Notes under the pieces: generated by a model
Seen by the model: the letters and a program-made list of their open reading frames with translations, nothing else
Told to the model about the DNA's origin: nothing
Databases searched by the model: none
Origin: JAJZKE01 sp963762395
Lineage (GTDB): Bacteria > Patescibacteriota > Saccharimonadia > Saccharimonadales > UBA4665
Length of the DNA stretch: 64,000 nt
Direction of reading: 5' to 3'
Assembly: GCA_963762395.1 (NCBI GenBank)
Contig: CAVXKL010000004.1
Location: 1 to 64,000, forward strand
Shown: one piece after another, positions 27,885 to 36,298 of the stretch
Numbering within the stretch: position 1 is the stretch's first letter
Layout of the letters: each line of letters begins with the position of its first letter
Program-made: the position numbers and the translations under genes

Positions 27885-28712
27885 CCTGCTCCTTAACCTT
27901 TCTTCTAGGGTTGGTATGTCTTTTGGTGGTTTATCTGAGCTAATAATAATCTGCTTATTTGCCTGGTAGAGAGCGTTGAAAGTATGGAAGAACTCTTCCT
28001 GGATCTTTTCCTTGCCAGCAATAAACTGAATATCGTCGACGATTAAAACATCAGCCGAACGGTAATAGCTGGCAAAATCAGCAGTTTTTCTGAATCTTAG
28101 GGCATCGACAAACTCCTGCAAGAACTGCTCTGTAGATATATACAAGATCTTGAGATCTGGTTTTGAAACCACCATGGCATTTCCAACTGCTTGGATAAGG
28201 TGGGTCTTCCCAATACCGACACCTCCATATAAGAATAAGGGGTTGTATTTCTTGCCCGGAGATTGTGTAATTGCCTGGCAAGCGGCAAAGGCTAGCTCAT
28301 TGCTAGCACCAACCACGAAGTTATCAAAAGTATAACGGTCGTTCAAGCCTTGTCTATAAGAGTGGGCCAGACTACTGCCGGAATAAGTTTTGGGTGTTAA
28401 CTCGTCTTCTTCGACCGCCTCTTCACCAAATATGGCCGGATCGTCAAAAGCTGGCTTCTGGGTGTTTAAGGAACTTATCTTATATTCAATATTCTTTGGC
28501 TTAACACCATTCTTAACTAAAACCTCAGATATTAAAGGGTTATATTTTCTTTCTAGCTGCTGCTTAATAAAAATATTCGGTACACCTATAACAGCAGTTG
28601 TTTCATCAGACTTAACCAGCTCCGTGTTTTTAAACCAGGTTAGGAAATTCCCTCTAGAAACTGAAAGTTCAATTTCACCTAAAACAGCTTGCCACAGGCT
28701 ATCATTTTGCAT
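27876..28712 (-). CDS. dnaA: chromosomal replication initiator DnaA, C-terminally truncated
   Basis: Binds DnaA boxes at oriC and opens the origin. Residues 1-279 survive: domain I, a short linker (about 85-120), and the AAA+ core beginning LNDRYTFDNFVVGASNELAF, with Walker A GGVGIGKTH near 163-171, Walker B VLIVDDIQF near 222-230, and the box VII LEERLRSRF. The rest of domain III and the DNA-binding domain IV are missing because of the junction. Start: ATG at 28,712, preceded by AAGGGA. It is AT-rich, unlike everything to its left. Confidence 0.95.
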
Positions 28713-28909
28713 ATATTGTCCCTTTTTCTCTCTACAATATAGCCTATATTATAGAACTTTTCCACACCCCCCTGGCAAGGACATTCTGTTTTGTAATAAA
28801 TAGCACGCGTTTCAGGGTTGACTTATACACAACGGTTATCGGTATCTAGTATATTGTGGATAGAAGGCAATCAGGCGTGGATAACTTATCCTGTTTAGTA
28901 CTATAAACA
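28713..28909. other. oriC: probable replication origin (oriC)
   Basis: AT-rich spacer directly upstream of dnaA. It holds one perfect DnaA box TTATACACA at 28,823-28,831. Three one-mismatch boxes lie at 28,758-28,766 (TTTTCCACA), 28,855-28,863 (reverse, TGTGGATAG) and 28,876-28,884 (reverse, CGTGGATAA). The dnaA and rpmH-rnpA-yidC neighbourhood is the classic bacterial origin setting. The origin assignment is inference from boxes and context. Confidence 0.7.
28748..28778 (-). promoter_or_regulatory. probable dnaA promoter with an embedded DnaA box
   Basis: On the minus strand, TTGCCA (28,773-28,778) and TATAAT (28,748-28,753) are spaced 19 bases apart, slightly long. A near-consensus DnaA box (TTTTCCACA on the plus strand, 28,758-28,766) lies between them, the usual place for DnaA autorepression. 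Confidence 0.5.
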
Positions 28910-29020
28910 TTGTTAAATTCACTTTTAACTAAAAAATACAACGAAAAGAAATTCCTTTGCAATTCACTAGCAAAAAAGATTTGGAAAAATCATCCAAGTA
29001 ATGTAAGATATGAACTGTAC

Positions 29021-29653
29021 ATGGCCTTAAAAGATATCAACAGTAACAATATTATTAAACCTCCTTCGAAGGGTGAGTACCTAGAGACTATACTTAGGTC
29101 CCCTCAAACAGTTTTCTCGACAGAAGACGTTGCCCTAATGTGGAGAGAAGGCCGCAGGGAGAAAATAAGCAACCGCTTAAATAAATATGTCAGCAGTGGT
29201 AAGTTAGTACAACTAAGGCGTGGGTTATATGCTAAAGACAGTCAGTATAATCCACTAGAACTTGCAACCCGTATTTATATGCCATCTTATGTAAGTTTTG
29301 AGACGGTTTTAACTATAGCCGGTATTAATTTTCAATATAACAACAGTATTTATATAGCCTCGTATGTTAACCGGGAGCTTAAAATAGGCCCACAAACTAT
29401 TATTTATGTCCGCATGAAAGACTATGTCTTAAGAGATATTACCGGTATTGACCACACAAAGGGCTTCGCTACCGCTACTCCAGAGCGAGCGTTTTTAGAC
29501 AGGCTATATGTATCCAAGGACTATCATTTTGATAATCTTGGCGGACTTGATTGGCCACTAGTATTTGAAATTTTGCCCATCTATCACAATAAACGTCTAG
29601 CAAGAACTGTTAACGAATATCATAAGCACTACCGTGATCTGGAGGGCAAATGA
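29021..29653 (+). CDS. abiEi: AbiEi-type antitoxin/transcriptional regulator
   Basis: About 210 residues. An N-terminal winged helix (VFSTEDVALMWREGRREKISNRLNKY, then GKLVQLRRGLYAK) is followed by the AbiEi C-terminal region (MPSYVSFETVL and TATPERAFLDRLY). Family knowledge: AbiEi represses its own operon and blocks AbiEii, a type IV-like toxin-antitoxin pair known from phage abortive infection. The start is uncertain; TTG 28,910 would add 37 residues reaching into the origin spacer, and neither start has a clear Shine-Dalgarno. The stop overlaps the abiEii start (ATGA). Confidence 0.8.
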   Translation: MALKDINSNNIIKPPSKGEYLETILRSPQTVFSTEDVALMWREGRREKISNRLNKYVSSGKLVQLRRGLYAKDSQYNPLELATRIYMPSYVSFETVLTIAGINFQYNNSIYIASYVNRELKIGPQTIIYVRMKDYVLRDITGIDHTKGFATATPERAFLDRLYVSKDYHFDNLGGLDWPLVFEILPIYHNKRLARTVNEYHKHYRDLEGK

Positions 29654-30345
29654 GCCTAGACTACGCCAAGCATAAAAGTATTATGTTGCAGATTCTAAAA
29701 GATATTTACACCGATACAAACGTAGCCCCTTATCTGGGTTTTAAGGGCGGTACTGCTGCTATGTTGTTTTATGGTCTGCCAAGATATTCAGTTGATTTAG
29801 ACTTTGATTTACTAGATGAAACAAAAAAAGAAGGGGTCTTTAAAAGAGTTAAAGAAATTTGCGCGAGTTATGGAATGGTCGAGCATTCAATCATTAAACG
29901 ATATTCGATACTTAATATTATTTCTTATGCTCCTGGAACCCAAAAGATAAAGATTGAGATTAACAGACGTAATCTTGGCTCTAGTTATGTACCAAAGACC
30001 CTGCTTGGTATAACAATGCTGGTAATGACCAAAGAGGACATGTTTGCCAATAAGATAATGGCTATGGTTGAGAGGATTGGCAAGACCAGCCGAGATATTT
30101 TTGATGTTTATTATTTCTTTAAAGAGGGCTGGGACATTAATAAGAGCCTAGTAGAAAAACGAGCCAATAAGCAATACAAAGAAGTCTTAGAGACTTGTCT
30201 TAAACTACTTGGAAAGACGGATAACAGGCATATTCTAGACGGTCTTGGAGAGATACTCACAGATAAACAGAAGGACTGGGCAAGGTCTAAATTAAAGGAA
30301 GAGACCATCTTCCTGATCAAAATAGCAATTGAACAAGCAAGTTAA
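29650..30345 (+). CDS. abiEii: AbiEii-type nucleotidyltransferase toxin
   Basis: 231 residues of the DUF1814 nucleotidyltransferase family. The active-site motif is clear near residues 27-53: FKGGTAAMLFYG followed by SVDLDFDLL (the metal-binding Asp-x-Asp). A third acidic strand IKIEINRR and the conserved TKEDMFANKIMAMVERI follow. Family knowledge: such toxins add nucleotides to tRNA or other targets. Translationally coupled to the antitoxin by a 4-base overlap, the usual TA layout. All key residues seen are intact, so it is likely functional. Confidence 0.85.
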   Translation: MSLDYAKHKSIMLQILKDIYTDTNVAPYLGFKGGTAAMLFYGLPRYSVDLDFDLLDETKKEGVFKRVKEICASYGMVEHSIIKRYSILNIISYAPGTQKIKIEINRRNLGSSYVPKTLLGITMLVMTKEDMFANKIMAMVERIGKTSRDIFDVYYFFKEGWDINKSLVEKRANKQYKEVLETCLKLLGKTDNRHILDGLGEILTDKQKDWARSKLKEETIFLIKIAIEQAS

Positions 30346-30380
30346 AATAAGGTTAGTATCAGGACCACTCATGTAATGGA

Positions 30381-30434
30381 TTGACTTAAGTGTCCTTTAA
30401 GCGTACACTTTAAGAGCAGTTAAAAGGACACAGC
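30381..30434 (+). promoter_or_regulatory. promoter and inverted-repeat operator of the phd-PIN operon
   Basis: TTGACT (30,381-30,386) and TACACT (30,404-30,409) are 17 bases apart. An inverted repeat, GTGTCCTTT (30,390-30,398) and AAAGGACAC (30,423-30,431), has its left arm between the two promoter boxes. Its right arm covers the AAGGA ribosome site before the ATG at 30,435. This could support both repression by the Phd-PIN complex and RNA-level masking of the start site. Confidence 0.6.
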
Positions 30435-30704
30435 ATGATCGCAGTCACAGCTAAAAAATTGAGGGATAACCTAAGTAGTTATCTTGACAGGTTGCAGAAT
30501 GGTGAAGAGATAGTTATCATCAGACATTCAGAGATAGTGGGCACACTTAAGCCCACCAATAATGAAACAGGGGGCAATGGTAGCGCCATAGCGGCAATGA
30601 TAGATCGTAATAAATCGCTGTTTGCCCGCAACAAGGGCTTAACTAAAGATTCTGTAAGCACTAAAGAGATCTATCATAAACTGATTGATGAAAAATATTC
30701 GTAG
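30435..30704 (+). CDS. Phd/YefM-family antitoxin
   Basis: 89 residues. The N-terminus IAVTAKKLRDNLSSYLDRLQNGEEIVIIRHSEIVGTL has the Phd/YefM fold pattern (beta-strand, helix, then an RHxxxVG strand). The C-terminal half is charged and should wrap the toxin. It begins right after the inverted repeat and ends 5 bases before the PIN gene, as in VapBC/Phd-PIN modules where the complex represses its own promoter. Confidence 0.85.
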   Translation: MIAVTAKKLRDNLSSYLDRLQNGEEIVIIRHSEIVGTLKPTNNETGGNGSAIAAMIDRNKSLFARNKGLTKDSVSTKEIYHKLIDEKYS

Positions 30705-30709
30705 TAGCA

Positions 30710-31090
30710 ATGAAAAAGATATTCATTGATGCAAATGTTTTGTTAGAAATCCTGCTAGACAGATCACTAGCTTCTGAGTGCGGGTCTTTGGTCCGCGACC
30801 CCTCAAACGAGTATGCCATCAGCGTTATAACCATGCACATAGTGTGGTATATGGCAGAAAAATACAGCCTACCGGCAGAATTAATTGATGATCTGTTGTC
30901 GGTCTGGATTGTATTGCCGGTAAACGCCCAAACAATAAAGTTAGCGAGAGACCGTTACGATGGTAAAGATTTCGAAGACTGTTTGCAGGCAGCTTGTGCG
31001 GAATCATATAAATGTGATGAGATAATAACCCTTGATAAGCGCTTTAAGGCTCATAGCCACACAGTACTGCCCGTAACCATAATCCAGTAG
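30710..31090 (+). CDS. PIN-domain ribonuclease toxin
   Basis: 126 residues of the VapC-like PIN fold. Acidic metal-binding positions are visible: FIDANVLLEILLDR at the N-terminus, the DGKDFEDCLQAACA motif near 85-98 and ITLDKRF near 107-113. Such toxins cut tRNA or rRNA. It follows its antitoxin by 5 bases. All catalytic acids appear present. Confidence 0.87.
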   Translation: MKKIFIDANVLLEILLDRSLASECGSLVRDPSNEYAISVITMHIVWYMAEKYSLPAELIDDLLSVWIVLPVNAQTIKLARDRYDGKDFEDCLQAACAESYKCDEIITLDKRFKAHSHTVLPVTIIQ

Positions 31091-31134
31091 GTCCACCAAT
31101 ATTCCATGCCAGATTAATAGTGTATATTAGACCT

Positions 31135-31272
31135 ATGCCTAAAAGAACATATCAACCAAAAAAACGCCAGAGAAGCCGTGAGCATGGCTTTATGAAGCGC
31201 ATGGCAACTAAAGCTGGCCGCAATGTCCTGGCTCGTCGTAAGGCCAAAGGACGAAGCCGCCTGTCAGCTTAA
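31135..31272 (+). CDS. rpmH: 50S ribosomal protein L34
   Basis: 45 residues, starting MPKRTYQPKKRQRSREHGF, then MKRMATKAGRNVLARRKAK and ending GRSRLSA. This is the canonical L34 pattern. It was missed by length-limited ORF calling. It is followed 31 bases later by rnpA, the universal rpmH-rnpA pair near the origin. Confidence 0.97.
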   Translation: MPKRTYQPKKRQRSREHGFMKRMATKAGRNVLARRKAKGRSRLSA

Positions 31273-31303
31273 CTATCGGCTAATATCCAAGGAGCCTTGA
31301 CCA

Positions 31304-31654
31304 GTGATACCTAAAATTAACCGCTTTCATGGCCGCAACAGTTTAAGTATGGTCTACAGAAAAGGCCAGACTGTTTCATTGAATCAGGTTAGTATTAAGT
31401 TTCTGCCAATAAAACCAGACAAACCATATAGGGTAAGCGTTGTTGTTGCACGTAAAGTAGACAAGTCAGCTGTAGTTAGGAATCGAATAAGGCGGCGGAT
31501 GTATGAACTTATTAGGCTTAAAAAACCAAGTTTGAATCAGAATGTCGATATGATAGTAAGCGTCCACAGTAATGATCTGGCGACCATGAAAGCAGTTGAA
31601 CTTGATGATCTTTTTAACCAGCTGCTTAAAAAAGCTGGTCTTATAGATTCCTAA
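31304..31654 (+). CDS. rnpA: ribonuclease P protein component
   Basis: 116 residues with the signature RVSVVVARKVDKSAVVRNRIRRRMYE, which binds RNase P RNA and pre-tRNA. The start is GTG at 31,304, preceded by AAGGAG at 31,289-31,294. Part of the rpmH-rnpA-yidC-jag operon. Confidence 0.95.
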   Translation: MIPKINRFHGRNSLSMVYRKGQTVSLNQVSIKFLPIKPDKPYRVSVVVARKVDKSAVVRNRIRRRMYELIRLKKPSLNQNVDMIVSVHSNDLATMKAVELDDLFNQLLKKAGLIDS

Positions 31655-31702
31655 GCTAACAGATATGCTATAGTAAACATTAGCAAAAGAGGACTGCTAT
31701 CG

Positions 31703-32659
31703 ATGTTCACTACTATTATCGTAAAACCACTATTTAATTTACTGGTCTTTATTTATGCCATTTTACCTGGCCATAACTTTGGTCTAGCCCTTATTATTTT
31801 CACTGTCCTATTTAGGCTTGTACTTTGGCCATTAGTTAAAAAACAGCTTCACCAGGCTAAAGCAATGCGTAAGCTCCAACCTGAACTCAAACAAATTAAA
31901 AAAGATGCCAAAGGAGACAAACAGAAAGAAGGCCAGATGGTTATGGCCTTATATAAAGAGCAGGGCATTAATCCGGTCGGCACACTGCCAATCTTTGTTG
32001 TTCAGATAATTATCTTAATCGGGCTAAACAGCGGGCTAAGAAAGATAATAGCCAACCGACAAGAAGTTATTACATTCTCTTATTCCTGGGTTAGGCATTT
32101 GCCTTGGATGAGGCATTTAGCTGCTAACATCCATCTTTTTGATAACACTCTTTTTGGTTTCGTAAATCTTGGCAGAAGCGCTCTATCTTCCGGCGGTGTC
32201 TATTGGCCCGCTATGATAATAGTTGTCCTGAGTGCTGCCAGCCAGTACTTCCAATCTAAGCAGCTGATGCCAACGAGTAAAGACCAAAAAGGTCTTAGAC
32301 AGATAATGAAGGAGGCTAGCAAAGGGAACCAGGCCGATCAGAGCGAGATAAGCGGTGCAGTTGGTAAAAGCACCCAGTATATTCTGCCCTTCATGATATT
32401 CTTTTTTACCGTCGAACTAGCCTCAGCCCTTAGCCTTTACTGGTTCACCAGCGGTCTGGTAGCCTATATTCAGCAGAGCATAGCATTGCGCGAAGATGAA
32501 ACTGAGTTAGAAGGCATGGCAGATACACCTACAGTGCCATCTAAAGATGTGAGTGCTATTCCTGAAGCTGAACTTATTGATTCTAAAGAGACACCTCCTA
32601 AAACCCCAAAACCTAAAAACCCTAAGAGGAAGAAGTCTAAAAAGAGGAGAAAGAGATGA
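31703..32659 (+). CDS. yidC: YidC/Oxa1-type membrane protein insertase
   Basis: 318 residues of the short (Gram-positive/CPR-like) YidC type, without the large periplasmic domain. First membrane segment near 5-25, then the conserved FRLVLWPLVKKQLHQAKAMRKLQPEL, KEQGINPVGTLPIFVVQI, and late helices ending ALSLYWFTSGLVAYIQQ. A Lys/Arg-rich tail (about 40 residues) should bind ribosomes. AGAGGA precedes the ATG. Its stop overlaps jag (ATGA). Confidence 0.95.
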   Translation: MFTTIIVKPLFNLLVFIYAILPGHNFGLALIIFTVLFRLVLWPLVKKQLHQAKAMRKLQPELKQIKKDAKGDKQKEGQMVMALYKEQGINPVGTLPIFVVQIIILIGLNSGLRKIIANRQEVITFSYSWVRHLPWMRHLAANIHLFDNTLFGFVNLGRSALSSGGVYWPAMIIVVLSAASQYFQSKQLMPTSKDQKGLRQIMKEASKGNQADQSEISGAVGKSTQYILPFMIFFFTVELASALSLYWFTSGLVAYIQQSIALREDETELEGMADTPTVPSKDVSAIPEAELIDSKETPPKTPKPKNPKRKKSKKRRKR

Positions 32660-33123
32660 ACGATTCACTGGAAGAAGCTATTATTTATGCTAAAAAATAC
32701 CTTGAAGATATATTGTCTTTCTTTGGGCTAAATACTGATGTCTATGCCACCAGTGAGGACGAAGTTATACAGTTAGGCGTACCAAGTACCCATCTCAACG
32801 GCTTTTTAATAGGCCAAAGAGGTGAGAATATGCGCTCCATGCAGTACCTTACTTCAACAGCACTAAAGAATAACGATTTCTCACATACCAGGGTAAATGT
32901 CGACATAGCTGAATATAAGAAACAAAGAGCCGACAGATTAAGAGATAGGGCCGAAGACTGGATGAAACAGGTTAGAGACAGTAAAAAACCAATGTTACTA
33001 GAACCAATGAATGCTTCAGACCGCCGGGTAATTCATAAGCTAGCTGGAGAATACAGCTTAATAAGTGATTCAGAAGGGGAAGGCCGGGACAGGCACATTG
33101 TCTTAAAACCGGCTGAGGATTAA
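32656..33123 (+). CDS. jag: Jag/SpoIIIJ-associated RNA-binding protein (KH-R3H)
   Basis: 155 residues. A KH-type GFLIGQRGENMRSMQYL near 50-67 is followed by an R3H domain (NASDRRVIHKLAGEYSLIS...GRDRHIVLKP). Jag is commonly the last gene after yidC and links RNA binding with envelope growth. Its stop overlaps the stop of the convergent glycosyltransferase, with no room for a terminator. Confidence 0.93.
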   Translation: MNDSLEEAIIYAKKYLEDILSFFGLNTDVYATSEDEVIQLGVPSTHLNGFLIGQRGENMRSMQYLTSTALKNNDFSHTRVNVDIAEYKKQRADRLRDRAEDWMKQVRDSKKPMLLEPMNASDRRVIHKLAGEYSLISDSEGEGRDRHIVLKPAED

Positions 33124-34220
33124 GACTTCAAGACCCGGTCGTAGACAGCCAGTGTTTGCTCAGCCATTCTTTGCCAGGAGTATTTAGCAACCTGGGTATG
33201 ACCTTTCTTAATCATCTTGGTACGCAGATTCTCGTCACTTAAGACCTTGTTAATAACGTCAGCCATATTGTCAATGTCTTTAGGATCAAAATACATCGCA
33301 GCGTCACCGTAAACTTCTGGTAAACAGGCGGCATTACTAGATACCACAGGAGCTCCATGTACCATTGCCTCGAGTCCGGGCAAACCAAAACCCTCACTTA
33401 AAGAAGGGAAGATATAGGCTGCACAGTTTTCATATAGCCACCTAAGCTGTCCTTCAGATATAAAGTCGGTAAAGATAACATCTTTAAGGCCCCTCTCTTT
33501 AACGTCTTTCTCTATGTTTAGATAATTATCATTTTTCTTACCAGCTAGGACTAAACATAGTTCAGGATGTTTGACTTTTAATATCTCAAAAGCATCAATT
33601 AGACGGTTTAAGTTTTTATGAGGCCACGGCCGGCCAATATACATAATAAACTTCTTACCAACTAATTTTTTCATCGGATCAGCCTTCTCTTTTATCTTGT
33701 CTGCTGATTCTAGAGTCACAACAAACTTATTTGCGGGCTGATGGGTAAATTTAATGACATCACTCTTTACATATTCAGTAGGCGTAATTATTACCGTCGA
33801 TTTAGATGCTGCCATTTTAACTATTCGGTTATATACAATTTTCTTAACCTCAAATACTGGTCGTGGCGTTAAAGGATTACGAAATTCTGATTTAGACATG
33901 GTTAAATCATGTATTGTCGTTACGACTTTGCCTCGATACATAACTGGTTGCTGGGTCATAGCGAAGTGTACGAGATCAGCATCTAATTCATTAACTTCTT
34001 TAAGAAGATCTGTCTGCTCTTTGAATCCTAACAGCGGGACTTTAGTCTCACAGACAGCATATTTAGGTGCAATCTTCTTTATAAAATCTGCCCGGTTGGA
34101 GTAAGTGATTATATTGAAGTCGTAATCAGGATCAATCTTAGCAATATATTCAATTAACTTGTCCACGTATCGGCCAGTTGATGTGCCTGATGACCTGGCA
34201 TCAATAGCTATTAAACCCAT
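33120..34220 (-). CDS. GT4-family glycosyltransferase
   Basis: 366 residues from ATG 34,220 (MGLIAIDARSSGTSTGRYVD); ATG 34,238 adds six residues. GT-B fold: N-terminal acceptor half, then MYIGRPWPHKNLNRLIDAF and the donor-site EGFGLPGLEAMVHGAPVVSS (Glu-x7-Glu). Retaining transferase likely using GDP- or UDP-sugar. First of several GT4 enzymes in the glycan locus. The sugar cannot be told from sequence. Confidence 0.85.
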   Translation of the reverse strand: MGLIAIDARSSGTSTGRYVDKLIEYIAKIDPDYDFNIITYSNRADFIKKIAPKYAVCETKVPLLGFKEQTDLLKEVNELDADLVHFAMTQQPVMYRGKVVTTIHDLTMSKSEFRNPLTPRPVFEVKKIVYNRIVKMAASKSTVIITPTEYVKSDVIKFTHQPANKFVVTLESADKIKEKADPMKKLVGKKFIMYIGRPWPHKNLNRLIDAFEILKVKHPELCLVLAGKKNDNYLNIEKDVKERGLKDVIFTDFISEGQLRWLYENCAAYIFPSLSEGFGLPGLEAMVHGAPVVSSNAACLPEVYGDAAMYFDPKDIDNMADVINKVLSDENLRTKMIKKGHTQVAKYSWQRMAEQTLAVYDRVLKS

Positions 34221-34287
34221 TAAGTAATAATATCGCATAAACCACGATGCTATACTAGCTACAAGAAATAATTGTTAAAGGAGATTT

Positions 34288-35286
34288 ATGCCAACTGCTC
34301 TAATAACAGGTATCACGGGTCAAGATGGCCATCATTTATCTGAACTGCTGCAAGAGAAAGGCTATGAGGTATATGGGGTCATTCGTGGGCAGCAAAACCC
34401 TAAAAAAATACGGATTGAACAGGAACAGCCTTATATAAAACTAATTGAGGCTGATCTAACAGATCAAACATCACTGACACGCGCACTAGAAGTCGCTAAG
34501 CCCGATGAAGTGTATAACCTTGGAGCCGTCAGCCATGTTGGCTATTCTTTTAAGAATCCTTTTTTAACAGCTGAAGTTACCGGCCTAGGCGTTCTGAATT
34601 TATTAGAAGCAATTCGTTTAACTGGTGGCACAAAGACTATCCGTTTTTACCAGGCATCAACCAGTGAAATGTTTGGCGGCCTAGACTATAACCGTCCTGG
34701 CAAAGGATATGATGAAGATGCATTATTTCATCCCAGAAGCCCGTATGGCGTTGCAAAACTATATGGTCACTGGATTACTAAAAATTACCGGGAAAGCTAT
34801 GGTATGCACGCAAGCTGCGGTATTTTATTCAACCACGAAGGGCCTTATCGAGGCATAGAGTTTGTTACCAGAAAAATAAGTAATGCAGTTGCTCGAATAC
34901 ATTTAGGCCTGCAAGATCATATTGAACTCGGTAATCTAGAGCCGAAGAGAGATTGGGGCTATGCTGGCGACTATGTCGAGGGTATGTGGCGGATGCTCCA
35001 GCAAAAACAACCAAATGACTATATATTGGCTACCGGCGAAACTCATTCAATCGAGGACTTTCTGAGCCTAGCCTTTAAACAGGTTGGGATTAATGACTGG
35101 GAACCTTATGTCAAACAAAACCCAGCCTTTATGAGGCCGGCAGAAGTGGACATATTACTAGGGAACCCATCCAAAGCAGAAAAGAAACTAGGCTGGAAAA
35201 GAAAAGTAGATTTTCAGGGTCTAGTCAAGATGATGGTTGAGTATGATCTAGGACTAGAGTCTGTCAAAAATCAAACTGCAGTCTAA
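34288..35286 (+). CDS. gmd: GDP-mannose 4,6-dehydratase
   Basis: Makes GDP-4-keto-6-deoxy-mannose from GDP-mannose. 332 residues of the extended SDR family: NADP-binding GITGQDGHHL at 7-16, catalytic STSEMFG (near 125) and YGVAKLYGHW (Tyr-x3-Lys), and RDWGYAGDYVEGMW typical of Gmd. AAAGGAG lies upstream. With rmd on the opposite strand it completes GDP-D-rhamnose synthesis. Confidence 0.93.
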   Translation: MPTALITGITGQDGHHLSELLQEKGYEVYGVIRGQQNPKKIRIEQEQPYIKLIEADLTDQTSLTRALEVAKPDEVYNLGAVSHVGYSFKNPFLTAEVTGLGVLNLLEAIRLTGGTKTIRFYQASTSEMFGGLDYNRPGKGYDEDALFHPRSPYGVAKLYGHWITKNYRESYGMHASCGILFNHEGPYRGIEFVTRKISNAVARIHLGLQDHIELGNLEPKRDWGYAGDYVEGMWRMLQQKQPNDYILATGETHSIEDFLSLAFKQVGINDWEPYVKQNPAFMRPAEVDILLGNPSKAEKKLGWKRKVDFQGLVKMMVEYDLGLESVKNQTAV

Positions 35287-35290
35287 TTAG

Positions 35291-36217
35291 CTAATCCTGT
35301 TCTCGCCAGTAGTCCATGACGTCAGCTAGTGTTTGCTTCAACTCTATTTGAGGCTGCCAGCCGGTTATACTTCTTAGATACTCACTATCACCATATATAA
35401 TTTCAAAGTCTGAAGGGCGGAACTTATCTTTATCAACCACAATCTCAGGTTTTTTAGTTGCATAACCCATTAAAATATCTAATATTTCTTGGCCACTACG
35501 TGCTTTGCCAGAACAGACGTTATACACTTTGTGTGGCTCACCTTTTTCTAATAGCAGCCTGTAAGCTCTAACGATATCCCTAACGTCTGTATAATCACGT
35601 TTTGTATTAATATTGCCGATACTCACTTGATTACCTTTATTTTTTTCACAATCAACAATTTGCCGAGCTAAATCTGGTACTAAAAATCCGGGTCCTTGTC
35701 CCGGACCGCAATGGTTGAAAGGTCTAGCAATAATATATTCAAAACCCCGGTCTTCATAGTATTCAGCCAATTGTTCCTGGCCTATCTTACTTAAGGCGTA
35801 AGGAGATGTTGGTTTAATAGGCGAATTTTCATTTAAAGGTAGACTAGCACTCGGATCATACAGGCTACCGCTACTAACGACTAGAAATCTTGGATGGGCA
35901 CCTTGTTTTTTAGCAGTCTCATACAGATTACATTCCATCCCAATGTTAGCCGATATATAACCCATTGGGTCATCAAATGATGGGCCAACAGCTGCTAGCC
36001 CGGCTAAATGGATTACTGAACCAATATCTTTAAAATCTATCCTCTCAGTTTCTTTAATATCGGTAAGATTAAGCTCTTTATATTCAACCCTGTCATTAAC
36101 GACACTTGTTAATTGAGGGCCTCCAATAGCTAATACTTCATAGCCATGAGTTAATAGTTCATCTAAAAGATGCTTACCTACAAAACCGTTTGAACCCGTC
36201 ACTAAAACCTTTGGCAT
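35291..36217 (-). CDS. rmd: GDP-6-deoxy-D-mannose (rhamnose) reductase-like SDR
   Basis: 308 residues, NAD(P)-binding GSNGFVGKHL, catalytic YALSKIGQE (Tyr-x3-Lys), PFNHCGPGQGPGFLVPDLARQI and RDYTDVRDIVRAY, all typical of Rmd. Reduces the Gmd product to GDP-D-rhamnose. It converges on gmd with a 4-base gap between stops. An alternative 4-epimerase role (GDP-6-deoxy-talose) is possible but the motifs favour Rmd. Confidence 0.83.
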   Translation of the reverse strand: MPKVLVTGSNGFVGKHLLDELLTHGYEVLAIGGPQLTSVVNDRVEYKELNLTDIKETERIDFKDIGSVIHLAGLAAVGPSFDDPMGYISANIGMECNLYETAKKQGAHPRFLVVSSGSLYDPSASLPLNENSPIKPTSPYALSKIGQEQLAEYYEDRGFEYIIARPFNHCGPGQGPGFLVPDLARQIVDCEKNKGNQVSIGNINTKRDYTDVRDIVRAYRLLLEKGEPHKVYNVCSGKARSGQEILDILMGYATKKPEIVVDKDKFRPSDFEIIYGDSEYLRSITGWQPQIELKQTLADVMDYWREQD

Positions 36218-36298
36218 ACTGTAATCAGACTACAATAGTATCACCGCAAAAAACAGTATCCTTGCTGTCGGAGACAATAATCAGTAAAATTACTGTAA

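Noticed and set aside
26700..28712. A 670-residue DnaA-NuoF fusion as a novel protein
   Set aside because: Both halves are truncated mid-domain and base composition jumps at the join; treated as an assembly chimera.
30390..30431. A rho-independent terminator after abiEii
   Set aside because: The inverted repeat overlaps promoter boxes and the ribosome site of the next gene and has no T-run, so an operator role fits better.
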